Source: Channa striata (taxonomy: Eukaryota; Chordata; Actinopteri; Anabantiformes; Channidae). From it: 64,000 bases of DNA. Location: the NCBI GenBank assembly GCA_033026295.1, contig CM065176.1, positions 2,120,501 through 2,184,500 on the forward strand, in the 5' to 3' direction. The notes beneath the pieces were generated by a model, which was not told the origin of the DNA, searched no databases, and was given only the letters and a program-made list of their open reading frames with translations. Of this stretch, positions 9,101-22,790 are shown in pieces. How positions within the stretch are numbered: the first letter of the stretch is position 1; every line of letters starts with the position of its first letter. The translations under genes and the position numbers were made by a program.

Positions 9101-12100
9101 AAAAAGAATGTGCACACCTTATTGGGAGCTATCTGACCACCTTTTTTCAGATGTTATACGTACATATTACTGACTTCCCAGTGAACAGCTTCGGTCCTAA
9201 CTGTGAGCCAAGTCCTTTAGTCCTGGGTATCTACCAATGGGACACCGTGAAAGCACGGCTGTATTCTATTGTAACAGTAATAACGAGGATGATGTGACTT
9301 TACAATGGACATGATGGGATCTATTTAAAAGACAATGTTTGACAGTTGGTTTTCTGGAATTATCCATTGTGCAGCAATAGGTGAACATTTTAAACCACTT
9401 TGTATAAGTGTGTTATACGAGCATAATAACAAAATCATGTCGAATGTGTAAATGTGTTTTCCAATCTGTGAGGTTTAACTTGGAAACAAATGCTGTTAAC
9501 CTAATGTGCAGCAGAATAAATAAAACACACAATTACAGGAAAAAAGGTCGGCAATATATTAGTAATTGATAGTAATTTATAATTGGTTGCTAAGTAATCC
9601 TAATAGGAAACACAGTTTCCAGGGAGACTAAAAATAAATATATGGGCAGCATAGGTGATCTGACTGCAGCAGGGTGCAGATAGCTTATTCTGACGGTATT
9701 GAAAAGTATAATTTTTACTCTTTTAACTAAACTGGAAGAAGAAGGGGATATTCCATCACTAGCACGTGAGCCGACCTTCTGAAATTACAGCATAAACTAC
9801 GGGTATGTTCTTTTGGTTAAATGTGTGCCATTAACAGAATGTTACATTGTTTTGTTCTTTTCATTTGGAAGGATGTCAACCTTCCAAATAGCAATACAAT
9901 GCAATAGCAGTTTTGTCTGATTGAATCCTATTTTTATCATGTCCTGGACCTGTTGGAACCTGTTTTGAGCCCGCTTTGACAAAGTTTGGGCAGTTGTTGA
10001 AGCAGAAAACCCAGAAAACTTGACATCCACCGGCCTCACCTCATCTGTAAATCCAAAGACTACGTGACCGCTTACATTCACAACAGCCACTAGATGTTAC
10101 TGAGATCCTGCTCTGTCATATTTCACAGAAAGACCATGTCGGATTAAACCTTCTATTCTTAGGACAATCATTTTCAACAACAAAGCCATACAAAATGTTA
10201 CCAAAGAATGTAATTGTGTGAATAACATTGTTATCAAAATGTCACTTAGAACCTTATAATTCTAAGGTCATCATTTGCTAGAACAAGAAGCCGTTTGCGG
10301 TTCACCAGATCTGTGCCTGTGAGCTTCACAATGACACCCTGAAATTTTCAATTGCTTCTGATTGGTGCTCGTAGGATGCTGCTTTCTTTTCTCTCACTGT
10401 GTCTTTGATGATCCTGGTAAAAGGTTATAACAAACCGTGTGATACCCTGTGAATTTGTATTTTTGTATGCATGTACAGTATGTACGATATGGGATTTATT
10501 ATTTAAATTTTTTTTAAAGTTTAGTTTTTATTTTCTTTTTCATCTTTTATGCACTTTTGTCTTTGTTATTATCAATTAGCAATCAACATATTTACTCTAC
10601 TCATCAACGGCAAAATGCTAAACACAAAAGCCCAACTATGAGTGTGTGGGGGAGTGATGTTATGGACCTACGGGAAGATTTCCAGGTGGATTTGAAACGT
10701 GTATGTTGCAGTAATGTGGCGTGTGCTGTGATCAACTGGTTAGTAAGACTTCCCACATCTACTTCTAAACCTACTGTTACGCTCCATTTGTCCCTGTTGA
10801 ATACGACATGTTCTTTAAAAAATGTATAATTCCACTCATCACTCATTAATTTCACTACTGAGCCATACTGATATAATACACGCCGAAGCCTGTCCACAGC
10901 AGACCACATTTTCCACTTGACCTCGGTGTATTTTCCCTGACCTCCTTAGCATGCCACACTGTGTTCACAGAAAGTGGTTTTCAGAGGTTTTCCTGAGCCC
11001 AAGCACTGAGTTGCGGCTGACATCTAATTCAAAATGAGCAGATAATTTCCAAACAACATGAAATTTTCAGTTTTGACTTTTGACATGTGGTCTTTTTATT
11101 ATTTACAATGAAAAATAGGTTTAAACTACTTTGACTTTATTTTACACAGTGTCCCAGCATTTCATGAAATGGAACTTTCCTACATGACACAAAGAGATTC
11201 GGTATGCAACTAATGCAGCTCACAGAAACAGACAGGATAAACACTGTGACAGAGGACAGCAAACATTCTTCTTCTGGGAATGACAGTAATGGCTTGAACT
11301 GCCCAATTATACCTAATAGCTTTAATAGCGGTACTGCTACCATGGTTACACTGTTGTTTATCTAGCTCATAATCTTAGAACTTGTTTTCCTTCATCTCTT
11401 CTTCTAGCATTGGATACAAGTGAATTTATAATGAATGTCTCTGTCTCACCAGGAGTAACATGGCTATCTTAGCTGCTACAATAACTATAAAAGGTTAGGC
11501 AATATTTTTGAGCAATCCTATTTATTTAAAATAATGAAATGTCATATATGCATGCCTTCATGATATTATGACAATGTGCCTTCTGCCCATGATTCCTAGT
11601 CAAGTGCTTATCATATTGTGGCACCTTCTGCCTTACCATTACTGGGACACCCTGTTGTTCAAATTAAAGCATTTAATATGCTCCATTCATTGTCTCGTAA
11701 AATCTTACACTTTAAAAGTCGTTCAATACATATATAATTATGTTTTACATAAGTAGAATGTCTATACGAATGTCTCCATCGTGCTTGTGGCTGTAATCTT
11801 TCCACTTGTTTATAATGACCATCAAAAGCTTCCTCCAAGTCCAATCAAGTTTCAGTCTCAGGTTTGAGGGTCTTTGCACTGACTAGTGGAAGGAAATTTT
11901 GTTCTAGAAAGATTCAGTAAGAAAAATTTAATTCAGAAATTTTTTTTTGCTCCTGTGTATTTGACACTTATTAATTGTGTGATAGTGGGCTGGCATCAGT
12001 ATGTTGTGTGTGTTCTGCTGTGATCGTACGGTGTTTGCCTTGCTAATGTTGTCCGCTGCTATAGTGACATTTGGGAACCACTTAGTCCAAAAAGATCTGT

Positions 12101-13309
12101 TTCATGTACTGGACAATCACTAAAGAAATGCAGACTGTAATTAACCTTTCCCAAAAACACGTGCTAATCATTTACATAAATACCTTCTGGTGAAGGGGAG
12201 GTGAAGGACGCTGTGGGACATGGCCAAAAACAACATGTTTATCAGTTTTATGGACAACGAATTGGTTCTTTATTTTTTGTCTGTGATCTCAAATGATGCG
12301 TGATTCAAAAACAGATTTTTTAAAACTGTATGCTGTTCCCTAGTAACTGTGACTTTATGTGGCATATTAGAGAAAATCTCCTTTTACAATCATAAACATT
12401 AGAAGCAGCTGTGCAACAATAAAAATTTAAGTAATTTTAAGTTTAAGTTTGTTAATTGTTCCTGAATGTATCAATGAAGCAACATTGTACCAGAGCTGCA
12501 CTATACTGGAAAATAGTTTTATATTCCAATATTAAAACATACAGACATTTTCATTTGATGAAATGAATAGTTTAATTTGAATTGAACTGAGATTGATTTG
12601 TAATTGAAACTGATCTGTCTGACACTCTGCACTGTCACTGAACGTCTCCCTAAGGAAGTGCGATAAGGCAGAGGCAGTGGCTGACTGGGGAGTGTGAACA
12701 AATGCTGTTCACTATGTGTGTCAATGATACTCATGTTGATTTCATTTAGTTGCACATGGATATGTTTAATCATTAACCATCCAGCCTGTGCACCGAAGAC
12801 ATAGGCAAGTAAACGCTGTGACCGCTCTTCTGAAGTGACTTTTGAAGGGGAAATAAAGTCTTTTAACGCATGTATTAAGTCACCCTAAAATAAATGTTTG
12901 TAAGCAAAAATAATTACATATGGTGTCATTAATTTGCCTCACCCATGTGCACATCGCTGTGTTGATAATGGTGTATCTCACTGTTGCTATTAGATGGCTA
13001 TGGAGACATAGTTTCACTTTCTTTCACTGTGAACCTTTGAAAGTGAGAGGAGACGTCACTGAGGGAACTGGACTTTTCTTTGGTTTTATGGCTGCTATTA
13101 CTTCAGCTTGTTGACTACCAAATTCAGCACATGTGCAAGGGTCTTCAAAGAAAGGAGACAGTTTACATTATTGTCATAACTCGGGACAGCAGAGGAAGTA
13201 AAAATCTAGATATTAAAATATTTGTTACATAAGTCGAAAAACAAAAATGCAGGTTAATAAATGTTATATATCACCCAGCTCCGGCCCATAGTCTGCCTCA
13301 GTGGGACAA

Positions 13310-13313
<4 letters not shown>
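9101..13313. other. Intronic sequence, nothing recognised
   Basis: About 4.2 kb of AT-rich DNA without a recognised exon, RNA gene or transposon. Open frames here (for example 9842-10090 and 10604-10909 on the minus strand) show no family motifs, signal peptide or membrane pattern. Confidence 0.4.
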
Positions 13314-13346
<33 letters not shown>

Positions 13347-13356
13347 CCACACACAC
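13314..13356. repeat. (CA)n microsatellite, imperfect
   Basis: A CA run interrupted by ATACACCC near its right end. Confidence 0.95.
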
Positions 13357-13759
13357 TTTATGTCAGCATCAGTTTAGATCAGTGGTGTGCTCATTCATTG
13401 TCATTAACATCTGCTGAGTCACACACGCAGGTTTCTTCTGTGTAACTATGTGAGCTGGTTGAAAGGAAGCCAAACATGACATACTGCAGCAAAGGCCAGT
13501 AAATCCCGCAGGACCAAAAGTCTGCGACTCTAATCCTTCAATATCCTCACTCAGACTAGCACCTGTCTGCCGCAGGTCAATGCTGCGTTTCCACGAACTG
13601 CTGCTGCACTGATGAGAGATCTCCTGTCTTCATCATACGCTTCAATAATATTCAACTTAGCTGTGCTGTTACAACACAGGCTGGATGTGCTCTTTGTCAG
13701 AGCTACACTTTCGAACATGTGTCTGTCCGGCTGTAAATATATACGACTAGTTGCCAATT

Positions 13760-14420
13760 TATACTGGATGTGTCATGATCCATCCCTCTATTTCCTCTTC
13801 CTCCTCTGGACTTTTATTTTGTAGCGTTCCTCCTGCACTTTATTGTTCTTGGTTAATTCCCCGCAGCTTTACCACTCATTCAACATTACTGGTTTCACCT
13901 GTTCCTCAGTCGATTTTGGACCAGCTCTGCCCGTTGTTCTCTGCATGGACAACGTCCCCCTGACAACGTCCCCCTATGTTTTTGGACTACCAACTCGTGT
14001 CTTTACTTCTGTCGAATACGCTGTTGTTTGTTAGCACATCTGGTTGTTCACACATCTGGTAATCTTTCCCATATCCATTCGGCCCCACCCCGTCTGTAGT
14101 GTTACGTTAGTCCTGTTTTTTGCGTTCTCGTCTTTTGTTTGGATCTTTCTGTCATCAGTTTTTCCAGACTTATTTCTCCCATCCCTGCTCTGTTCACATT
14201 ATCCTTTCTTTAAGCCTTGGTATCTCTTTCATGTTTAGATACTTTAGTCTTCCTTTCTTAGGTTCACGTTCTTTACTTCTAGATGCCTCAGCTTGTCCGT
14301 TTACCCTTACATTCCCTATTGTTAATAGACTCCTACCTCAGATGTTTTCGACCTTGTTAAGAAGAGTTTTTGTCATCTCCTTTGCCTTGTCTTCTAGAAA
14401 TTAGAAACAGGAGTTTTCAC
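13760..14420. repeat. Pyrimidine-rich stretch, possible interspersed repeat
   Basis: A long C/T-rich segment with several overlapping open frames that are low-complexity by composition. It resembles in style the non-coding repeat at 1740-2320 (CACCTGTTCC, TTTTGGACC), but I could not align it to a named family. Confidence 0.3.
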
Positions 14421-15334
14421 ATTCACTCCTGTTGTTGCACTTGGATCCACACTTCATACAAAACCTGACGGACTGCAGTTGAAAGTGAGTGAGGATTTTC
14501 AGGACTCAAACCAGGACAGAAATGGAATTCTAATAAACACAGTGTCAAAGGAGCCACTAATCGTTTAGTATTCCACTAACATTGAGTTCAACGTATCCAA
14601 CAGTAGATATTATGATTCCTTTATTACACAATGGTAAATGTGCCTTGAAAAATGTGTTGGAAATTTGAGTATCAATAACTATTTAAATGGTCATAGTCAT
14701 GGTCTGAATAAGGGCACATTCAGTCTTTCCTGCCCGGTATAAAACCAACCTCACACAGGGTGTTATTCACTCGTCGACTCCAAACTAAGAGAAGCTGAGC
14801 GATAAGCCAGTTCTTTTGGAGCCAAACACACGATCATACAGCTGTTTTCAGATGCTGTGCATAGTTCTCCACGCGGTTGGTCAGTTAATCCCTTTAGATG
14901 CAACAGAGACACTCCTGCTCCGGTGATGCTATATTTTATCTTTCCTGTTATTTCTTCTATAAACCCAATTTACCAATTTCCCAAAATCTGTAAAATGTGT
15001 TTATGTAAAATGAGTATCAGCTCAGTGGTTTACCTCTCCAGTGTTTTACCCAGCAGCTTCAACCTGATGTTTCAGAGTTCAGACATGTTAGTTTGTACTT
15101 TAAAATGGTAAGTGTATATGATAAAAAGCATAAGCACAGAATCCGTGCATACGTGTGAAGCCTTTAACATCACAAGGTGGTGCTTCTCTGAGAGGGATAT
15201 GCAATGCTTAGACACTTGCGTGTTAGTATTGTTAGGGTAAGCCCTAAAACCAGGTTTTAATTGTCCTCTGAAAATACTTTTTTGATGTCTTCAGTATATA
15301 GCAATACCACACACATAGAACTTCTGTTTCTTAC

Positions 15335-15465
15335 CTTTACAGCTACCAGCATTTTGTCCTTTGTGGGGCTCAGGTTGTAACATTCAGCCAAGAAGACCTT
15401 GCCAAAGGCTCCCTCTCCAAGTTCCCTCTTCAAAATAATATCTCGCCGTTTAATATGCTGGACAT
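15335..15465 (-). CDS. ntrk3: TrkC kinase exon, ATP-binding loop
   Basis: This 131-nt exon opens the tyrosine kinase domain. It completes the split tyrosine codon, then reads [15 protein letters not shown], the glycine-rich loop GEGAFGKV, and [20 protein letters not shown], whose last lysine is the VAVK lysine that contacts ATP phosphates. The acceptor is CTATCAG|AT and the donor AAG|GTAAGA, ending in phase 0. [12 protein letters not shown] is the TrkC version; TrkB has CPEQDKILVAVK. No stop, frameshift or altered catalytic residue is visible, so this looks like a functional exon. The introns on either side are about 10 kb (upstream) and 7 kb (downstream). Confidence 0.95.
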
Positions 15466-15831
15466 CTGATAGAGATGGAAACAGAGAAACAGAGAGATAC
15501 TGAGTTACCACCAAAACGTTACAACACAGAACCTTCAAAATCTGCTTGATCCACCATTTTCAGCTACGGGCGACTAAATTAAAAAAAACTATCCTCGGTA
15601 TGTGGGTTTACACTAAGTACATTTTGGGTTTAATATCAAAAGATGAATATGAGCTGAAAGATCAGAATTTTATTTAATGCTATTCATGTTAAACACCGTA
15701 GAACATATCGTCTTTTGTATCAGATCAGAAGTATTAAAAAAGATTGTTTTAAAAAATATTAACAAAATTTATTGAGATGCAAATCCCTCTTCTTTTGATT
15801 TGTTTTTCCAGGCTTGTACTGCGGTGTGTGA

Positions 15832-15849
15832 GTGTGTGTGTGTGTGTGC
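15832..15849. repeat. (TG)n microsatellite
   Basis: TG run about 370 bp upstream (in gene orientation) of the ATP-loop exon. A second run, (CA)n, follows at 15951-15975. Confidence 0.9.
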
Positions 15850-15975
15850 AGGTGCTACTGCTGACAGGTGAATGCCCCCTCTTTCTTAGGGTTAATGACA
15901 ACATTAACCCTGGCTATTTGTAACGCACTAATTAGCCTGTATGGCTAATTACACACACACACACACACACACACA

Positions 15976-18520
15976 GGTATCAATGATATATGGTATTCCC
16001 TAGCCCCATACAAAAAAGCCTAAAGCCTGTGTGTCACACACACGTAAAATTTCTTTGCTATTGTCCAGAGGTATCATGATGATATATGAACACAAGTTTT
16101 GCCCTTTTCAACATAGAAAAAAACTAACTGAAGAGCTACAAGTGCTGACATGTGATGTGTTTTATATATGTATGTCCTAATATAATACCTTTACTGTGCC
16201 ACTCGTATGTTAGAGCCTTGCTCCGAGCAGTACAATCTGCATTCCCACAGTTAAGCCTTGATACCAACCGCACTAGTAACTAGTAAAGTTTCAGAACCAC
16301 GGAAAGCGATATGTGGATGCAGTGCAGACTCCTTTTACTGACACAACTACCTCTTCAGTGAGATGTTACTGTGCACACTGTATGACGCCTGAGTCATTGC
16401 TGGATGTTCAGCTTATAAGTGAAGGATCATACGAGGCCGAGTCCATATGCAAGTTGTGTAGTTCTGAAAACACTTGTGCTTGGAGTATTTTATATATCAT
16501 ATAGAATTCTCACATCAACACCAAGAGTCTATTACATGTGATTATCCTTGCTGATCCTGGGAGTGAACTGTCCAACTGGGTCACTAAACACAGGAGGCGG
16601 TCTATGAAACCACTTACCAGCCATTTACAATGTGGTCCTGAAATCCCCCAGCATACAGTTTAACTTCGACCCACAGCTTAAAGGCCAATTCCCACTTTAC
16701 TGAAAGAACTGTACATAACCAATCGCAAGGTCAAGAGGCACATACCAACTTCACACAGAAAGGCGGCATCAGGTTAGTGGATTTTAACCTGGGAGGCAAC
16801 AGCACTCACCGCACCACCACCTTGCCGCAGCACATGAAAGGAGCAGTTGCCTTGCAAATATTCAGATGGTACCATTGGCACCACCATATCAACAAGGTAT
16901 GCCCCTAAAAGTAAATTTCTCAGCAATCAATACAGGTTTTTTTTCAAATTTGGAAATGAGCATTATGGGTTGGTTACCATTCATAATTTATTCAATGTTC
17001 TGCAGAAAATAAATCATTAAGTGAATTGAAAAAATGATGTCTATTTTCAGAGCATTATCAGATTTCAAAATCATGTTTTATTTAGTCACAGAGCGAAAGC
17101 AGAAAACAAGGCTGCAGGATTCCAGAGAGGCCCAGACTAATCCAAAACACTGTTATATTTTCATGGTGAGGTTTGAAGTGCCTTGGGTTCGCATATTTCA
17201 CCTTCTGCCCCATACAGTAACGTCACCAAAACTATTAATTAGCCTGAGTCAACAGAAACAACAACATGTATCCAGCTCCGGGCCCTATAGGACCAGAGCA
17301 GTATCATGTTTTATGAGTTGAGGGCCCACGAGGACAGCTTATTTAGGGCGTTTGTCACTATTGTACGCGACACAGTGGAGATATAAACCAGTCAGTCTGG
17401 ATTCAGATGGAGGACAGAGAAAAGGACAGGAGAGAGGGTTAATTACTGCACTTGCCAGTGCAGCTTATCTAATGAAATAATTGCTCTGGGAGCTGCTGTC
17501 ACCGCTGGTATCCAGTCGTCGCACTCCTCTAAGCTCTGTATGACCAGTTTCTGAATGAACAGTGTTTCCATGTTCAGCCCTACTAGTTATTGGTTGGATG
17601 CCAGTCTCTGAGATGTGATGACTGTTGGTATTTTGAGTGAGTGTTCATGGTTAACGGTTTTATTAACGAGTAAAGTAACAGGCACAGTTATACACTCAGG
17701 TTTAAGTGTAACGGCAGATTCTCTGTTGTGCCTGTGGAGACTGAAAAAATGAACAGACAAGGTCAAAATGTTGTTTGGACATCCAACAACTGGATTACAA
17801 GCAGTGGCCCAACGAGTCATTGCCATTCTACACAGACATGCAAAGAAAATATCAAGCATGTGTTGAAATCTCTCTTTAGCTTCAGGCTCTGGAGAACTTG
17901 ACGTTTCGGTTGATGTATGGCTTCCTCCTTGTTTTTTCTGCAAGCATCACTGAACTGGGTTCATTATCTTAGTAAGAATGGGTTTATCGTGTGTTACCAG
18001 AATATTTTATAGATTCTTTTGTGTGTTTGTTTTGGCTCTGTTCTAGTTTAGTTTTTCTGAAGATGTTGCAGGCATCAAACTATCCTTATGTTTCAAAAAT
18101 ACAGTAATTACCATAGTGGATCCTAATTTTTTCTGCTAGTTGTTATTACTGCATTTTCACTGCTTTTATTTTTTGATAAAGGGGCGTGTTCATTCAGAGA
18201 ATTCTTCAGATTAAATTGAGAAGATATGTTTGTGATGACCTGTTGATCTGTCCTGGGACTTGCTTAAATAAACTGTGTCTGAAAATTATTTTGTGCTGTC
18301 ACTGCTAACTCTTAGCAGCTTTTCAAAGCTTGCACGTGTGTGTATTGCTGAATGGCTCAGTACAGTGATGGAGAAGCATGCATGTGTGTGCACGTGTGCA
18401 GGTTGGCTGGGTGAGCTGACCGTTCCCTGACTGGGTTGCAATTAGTGAGTGTATGAGCCCTGGGACTTACATCATCCAGGAGCACACATATAGAGGCACT
18501 GAACGAATTATTTAAAATGA
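15976..18520. other. Intronic sequence, nothing recognised
   Basis: No exon or transposon signature. The 118-codon minus-strand frame at 17587-17943 has no recognised motif and I treat it as chance. Confidence 0.4.
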
Positions 18521-18524
18521 ATAA

Positions 18525-18715
18525 GGAGGCCAAGACATTAGAACCACCTCTTCTTATAACGCTGTATGTCTCCACTCACCAATTTGACCTCATAGTTGAA
18601 TTATCACCTTTCTGACAGTTGCAACCTAACAATGTAGAAATTACAAGATTGTAAAAGTAAAAGAGCTGCTGTATTGGACTGTTTTAAATTGAACAGGTCA
18701 TAATGTTATGTCTGC
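18525..18715 (+). repeat. Teleost interspersed repeat, copy 1 (pair with 49.8 kb)
   Basis: This shares an ordered set of motifs with 49783-49985: a GGCCAA/TGCCAA start, a RAACCAYCT block, GAATTATCACCTTTC-GACAGTT, then GCTACTGTATTG or GCTGCTGTATTG. It ends in AGGTCATAATGTTATG. Both copies are diverged and non-coding. The class, possibly a non-autonomous DNA element, is not certain. Confidence 0.6.
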
Positions 18716-18784
18716 TTGCTCTATATATTGCTGTGATGATATGATTGGTATATATATACACTTGTATATGTTCTCCTCTCTTGT

Positions 18785-19220
18785 CCATGGAGTTGTTCTG
18801 GGACACACCTCCAAAGGTGGTTGAGAAGAGGAAAGCTAAGATCCTGTGGGACTTCCAGATACAGACTGACAAAATGGTGATGGCCAACCAACCATCGTAG
18901 TTGTGGACAAACAGGAGAACAAGGCTGTAATTGTAGATGTGGCAATGCCAAGCGATAGCAACATCAGGAAGAAGGAACATGAGAAGACCGAGAAATACCA
19001 AGGGCTAAAGAAGCATTAGAAAGGATGTGGAAGGTGAAGGCACAAGTGGTACCTTCGGTGATAGGAACACTGGGGGCTGTAAAACCCAAACTAGGAGAGT
19101 GACCCCAGCAAATTCCAGGAACAACCGCTGAGATTTCTGTCCAGAAGAGTGCAGTGCTAGGAACAGCAAAGATACTGCGTAGAACCCTCAAGCTCCCAGG
19201 CCTCTTGTAGAGGACTCGAG
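18785..19220 (+). mobile_element. LINE relic with restriction-enzyme-like endonuclease C-terminus
   Basis: Translated in pieces, the plus strand reads KAKILWDFQIQTDKMVMAN, then IVVVDKQENKAVIVDVAMP, then SNIRKKEHEKTEKYQGLK. After a frameshift it continues MWKVKAQVV and, near the end, KSAVLGTAKILRRTLKLPG. This is the C-terminal part of a non-LTR retrotransposon whose endonuclease is the restriction-like type (R2/NeSL/Rex6/Hero group) with a PD...D arrangement. The PD itself falls in a small indel near 18888. At least two frameshifts and a stop make it dead. Which clade it belongs to is from recollection and uncertain. Confidence 0.7.
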
Positions 19221-19389
19221 CTTGAAGTAAGAAACCGCCCCATAAAAGGAAGAGGAGGAGTGAGGATTTTTTTTTAATGTATAAACCAGCCAGGAGTTTC
19301 AATGTTGAGGTCAGCTGACTGGTCTGCAGCTACAGACTGCATATTCTGACTCTTGTTGATTGTGGCAAGCTTAAATTTACTCGTTCCCT

Positions 19390-19598
19390 GGCTCCTCTGG
19401 TCACAAGTGTCCTTGAGCAAGACACTGAACCCTGCTTAGTTGCTCCTGGTGAGCGTTGGCCAGCTGCATAGCAGCTCCCCCATTGGTGTATGAATGTGTG
19501 TGTAATTGTGAGTGTGAATGGGTAGATAAGAAGCAGTGTAAAGTGTTTTGAGTACCAACAGGTAGAAAAGCACTATATAAGTGCAGACTATTTAATGG
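19390..19598 (+). mobile_element. tRNA-derived SINE, copy missing its head
   Basis: This matches the full-length SINE at 36715-36992 from GTCCTTGAGCAAGACACTGAA through AGTTGCTCC, GTGAATGGGTAGATAAGAAG and AAAGCACTATATAAGTGCAG. The tRNA-like head with boxes A and B is missing or unrecognisable. Confidence 0.8.
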
Positions 19599-19619
19599 AA
19601 TTCCACCTGATTACTACAA

Positions 19620-20330
19620 ATAACACATTTTATTTGTAAAGCACTTTGCATTTGTGGGCAAATCTAAAATTGCTACACAAGCAGGAATAACACATACAAA
19701 CAAAGAAAACATGAAACCATATAAAACATAAATTTAAATAAAATGAACAAAAGAAAGTAATATGCTTTTCTCAACAGAAAAGAGAGTGGAGAATCGGAGT
19801 GATGTGCTTATGTTTCCTGAATCACTGGTTTGAATGTTTTGGAGCTTTCGAAGGTGATCCCAATGATGAGTGCATTACAACAGCCCAGCCTGGAGGAAAC
19901 AAAGTCATGGACCAGCCTTTCACCATCACAAAAGGAGAAGGAGCTTGGCTACTTTTGAAAGACCCATGTGGGACCCCACAGATGACCGAATGGGACCGTG
20001 ATTTGACATCCCCAGGGCCACATTGTCAGTTCTTGTGAGATAGGACCCAAAGAGCAGTGGCATAAAATAATAAAGCTAAATGCTGTGGAGTGTGAAGTGG
20101 CTGTGAGATCCAGAAGGATGAGAAGTGATGGGGAGCCCTGGTCAGCAGCCACCAGAAGGTCACTAGTGACCCTTTGAGAGTGAATACTGATGCTGGTGAC
20201 GAGGGGCTTATGTCTGAGATATTAGCTTTTACTAGGGGAGTGTGGAGAGGGTGTATGGTGCATTTTGAGGGTCTCTTCCTCTGTATGACACCCTCCACTT
20301 CAATCACTGTGGTTACAGAAAGCTGTGAGA
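19620..20330 (+). repeat. Degenerate composite LINE-derived repeat
   Basis: Short blocks (TTTATTTGTAAAGCACTTTG; GTGCATTACAACAGCCCAGCCTGGAGG; AGAAGGTCACTAGTGACC) recur in similar order in the repeat at 53390-54120. No protein domain is recoverable. I infer an old, rearranged L2/CR1-type derivative. Confidence 0.45.
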
Positions 20331-22410
20331 GACAGCCTTCTGGCTTTGGCGTGGGCAGGTATTAGGGGTTGGGCGCTGGACACAGACGGTGAGAAGTGGA
20401 TAGTGTCTACCCTGATGGTAAAATGTGCAATGAAACTACTGCACTACTCCTCTGCGAGACTGCTGCAACTGTGGGTTTGAGCGTATGATTGTTATGGGGA
20501 AAAGTTGTTGTGGACTTATTGATTGTATTTGAGCAATATTGCAATCTGGCAGCGCTCTATTAATACTCAGATGAGGAGGCAGGATGACACTGAAAAAGTA
20601 AATTCATTTATTTAAGGAGTATACAGTATCCTCAGGAGGGCTAATTAACAACTACGTAAGGGTACTTAAAAAACTAAAAAACACCATCAGAACACAAACA
20701 TAAATCTATCGAGCTAATTGCGTGTGCTGCTCACTCTTCTTCTCACTGACCATCTCTGTGTTTTGTCTTCTCTCTGATTTTTGCAACAGTGATGGAAATT
20801 TCTATTTAAAATAATGAAAAGCATTGCTAGACCCAGTTGAATTGCAATTATTGGACATTGTACCAGCAGGTGGAGCCTTGAATACTCCCGGTGATACCTG
20901 TACCAGTTTGGGAATCATTGCTTTATCACCGAGCATCGTACGAATGAATGTTGTTTAAATAATGACATGAACATTACCTGGGAACGTGTGCTGCTTTTAA
21001 TCTGTCACACTGTGTGTGCTGGCCCACCTGCCATTCATTAGCTGTAATTTCCTCGTCACTTCTGCCTGCTGCTGTAGATTTTGACGAAAAATCACAGGCT
21101 TGTAGCCTTACTCTTTAAGATTCTGAAAGCTCAGCATGGATCAGTGTGATAATTGCAGATGTAAATGCAAACAGAAAACATGAGGCCGTCAGATTTTTCT
21201 TTCATTAAACTCCATAGTATGAAGATTAAAACATGGCATGTTTGAATGATCTGTGATCTAATTTGGAGATGCTATCACAATATGGTAAAAAAAAAAAAAA
21301 ACATTTTTCAAAAATACAAGCTATTATCAGAAATAATAAGAAATGGAAGTGATACTGGGTTTAAAATCACTGACACTTTAGAGGGAGCAATACAGTTAGG
21401 ACACACACAGACACACGGCACCAGTGAAAATATATAGCTGGTGATTATCACACAAGGTGACTCTCGTGATGGATCAGCATCGCCATTGGCAACAGAATCA
21501 GTAGTGTGTGTGGGTATGTGTGCAGTGAAATGGGGCCGTGTGTGTGTGTGTGTGGTCTCTCAGGGGATCTGCTGAGATTTATGTGGCTGTAATGGCAAGA
21601 AGCGATTTGCTGCGCAGCTGAGGCACACCACTATCTGTGTTCAATAGAGACACAGCAGAGACTACAGGGCTAACAGCCACAGTGAGAGACACACAGAAGG
21701 CAAGAAATATAGAGACGTCGATGTTCCAAGAAGTAGCTAAGCTCAGCTACTGAAGCAGAACTACTATTACTGCCAGGGCATCGACTAAAGAAGCTGTTTA
21801 TCTCTGCCGAAAGTTTCAGCTGCTTGTGTTTTCTAGTAGATGTTCATCAAAGTAATAAGAAAACACATCCAGGAAATCTATACCAGTGCCCACCTTGCAA
21901 AAACTACACATGAGCCAACTGAAGCCATCTGAAAGGGAGCACAATGCCTTTTTTTGTCCCTAAAGTGTCTTTTTTCAGGTTTATGCTCTGAAAAAGCTTC
22001 AGCTAAAGCCACCAAACATCAGCTAAAAACAGCTGAAACAAGTAATCTGTTCGACTGCACATCGCCTACAGTATTTTGAGCGTATCTGTGAGGGGCGTGT
22101 AGTCTTTCACCTTGTTTTCCGAGCTCATCCAAGTTCTGTGATGTTGTTGTGGCAAAGTTAAAAAACATAAAAATATGCCAATCTGTGTCTGACGCTCTCT
22201 TTGCTGTTTTATGAACATATAGTTCTGCTCATGAGGAGGACTTAAACCGCGACTAGTACATTGACTGTGTTAATCACACACAGCAACGATAAGAGGAGAC
22301 AAATACTTGTTTTCGCTTTAAATGACATGAAGATATCAAGATGTACATATTTACTGGTAACACCTTTTCTATTTTTAAATATAACTTTTGCTTTAAGCTA
22401 TAGTTTTTTG
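20330..22410. other. Intronic sequence, nothing recognised
   Basis: No exon or clear transposon. There is a poly-A run at about 21286-21301 and a TG run near 21540. Confidence 0.4.
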
Positions 22411-22411
22411 G

Positions 22412-22790
22412 CACAGACTTCTGTCTGTAACCACTTATCCCATGTAGGGTCACAGCCTATGCCAGCTGTCTTCAGTCTATCTCAGGGCTAACACAGAGAG
22501 ACAACCATTCACACTCATAGGCAATTTAGATTCACCAATTAATCTGACATGCACATCTTTGGACTGTGGAAGAATACCAGGGCATCAGGAGCAAATGCAT
22601 ACAAAAACAGGACGTGAAGCCACAACCTTCTTGCTATAAGCCGACAGCACTAAAACCTTTGCCACTGTGCTCAGAGGCCTTTGGTCCTAAGCAACTTAGA
22701 AGTGAGGTACAAAGCAAGCGAAACATCTACGTCAAGGATCAGACCTTGAAGCACAGTGTCATGAAAGAAAGGTTTCGCTTCCATGACATG
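22412..22790 (+). repeat. Common teleost interspersed repeat, degenerate
   Basis: The order CCACTTATCCCATGTAGGGTCAC, CCAGCTGTCTTCAG, CAGGGCTAACACAGAGAGACA, CAACCATTCACACTC, GGCAATTTAGATTCACC, CTTTGGACTGTGG and finally CAACCTTCTTGCTATAAGC is a widespread non-coding fish repeat recognised from general experience. Its right part (CTAAGCAACTTAGAAGTGAGG) resembles the segment at 49455-49510. The class is not established by this sequence. Confidence 0.6.

Noticed and set aside
10604..10909. 101-codon minus-strand frame
   Set aside because: No recognised family motif, no exon-like splice flanks and no related copy elsewhere in the window.
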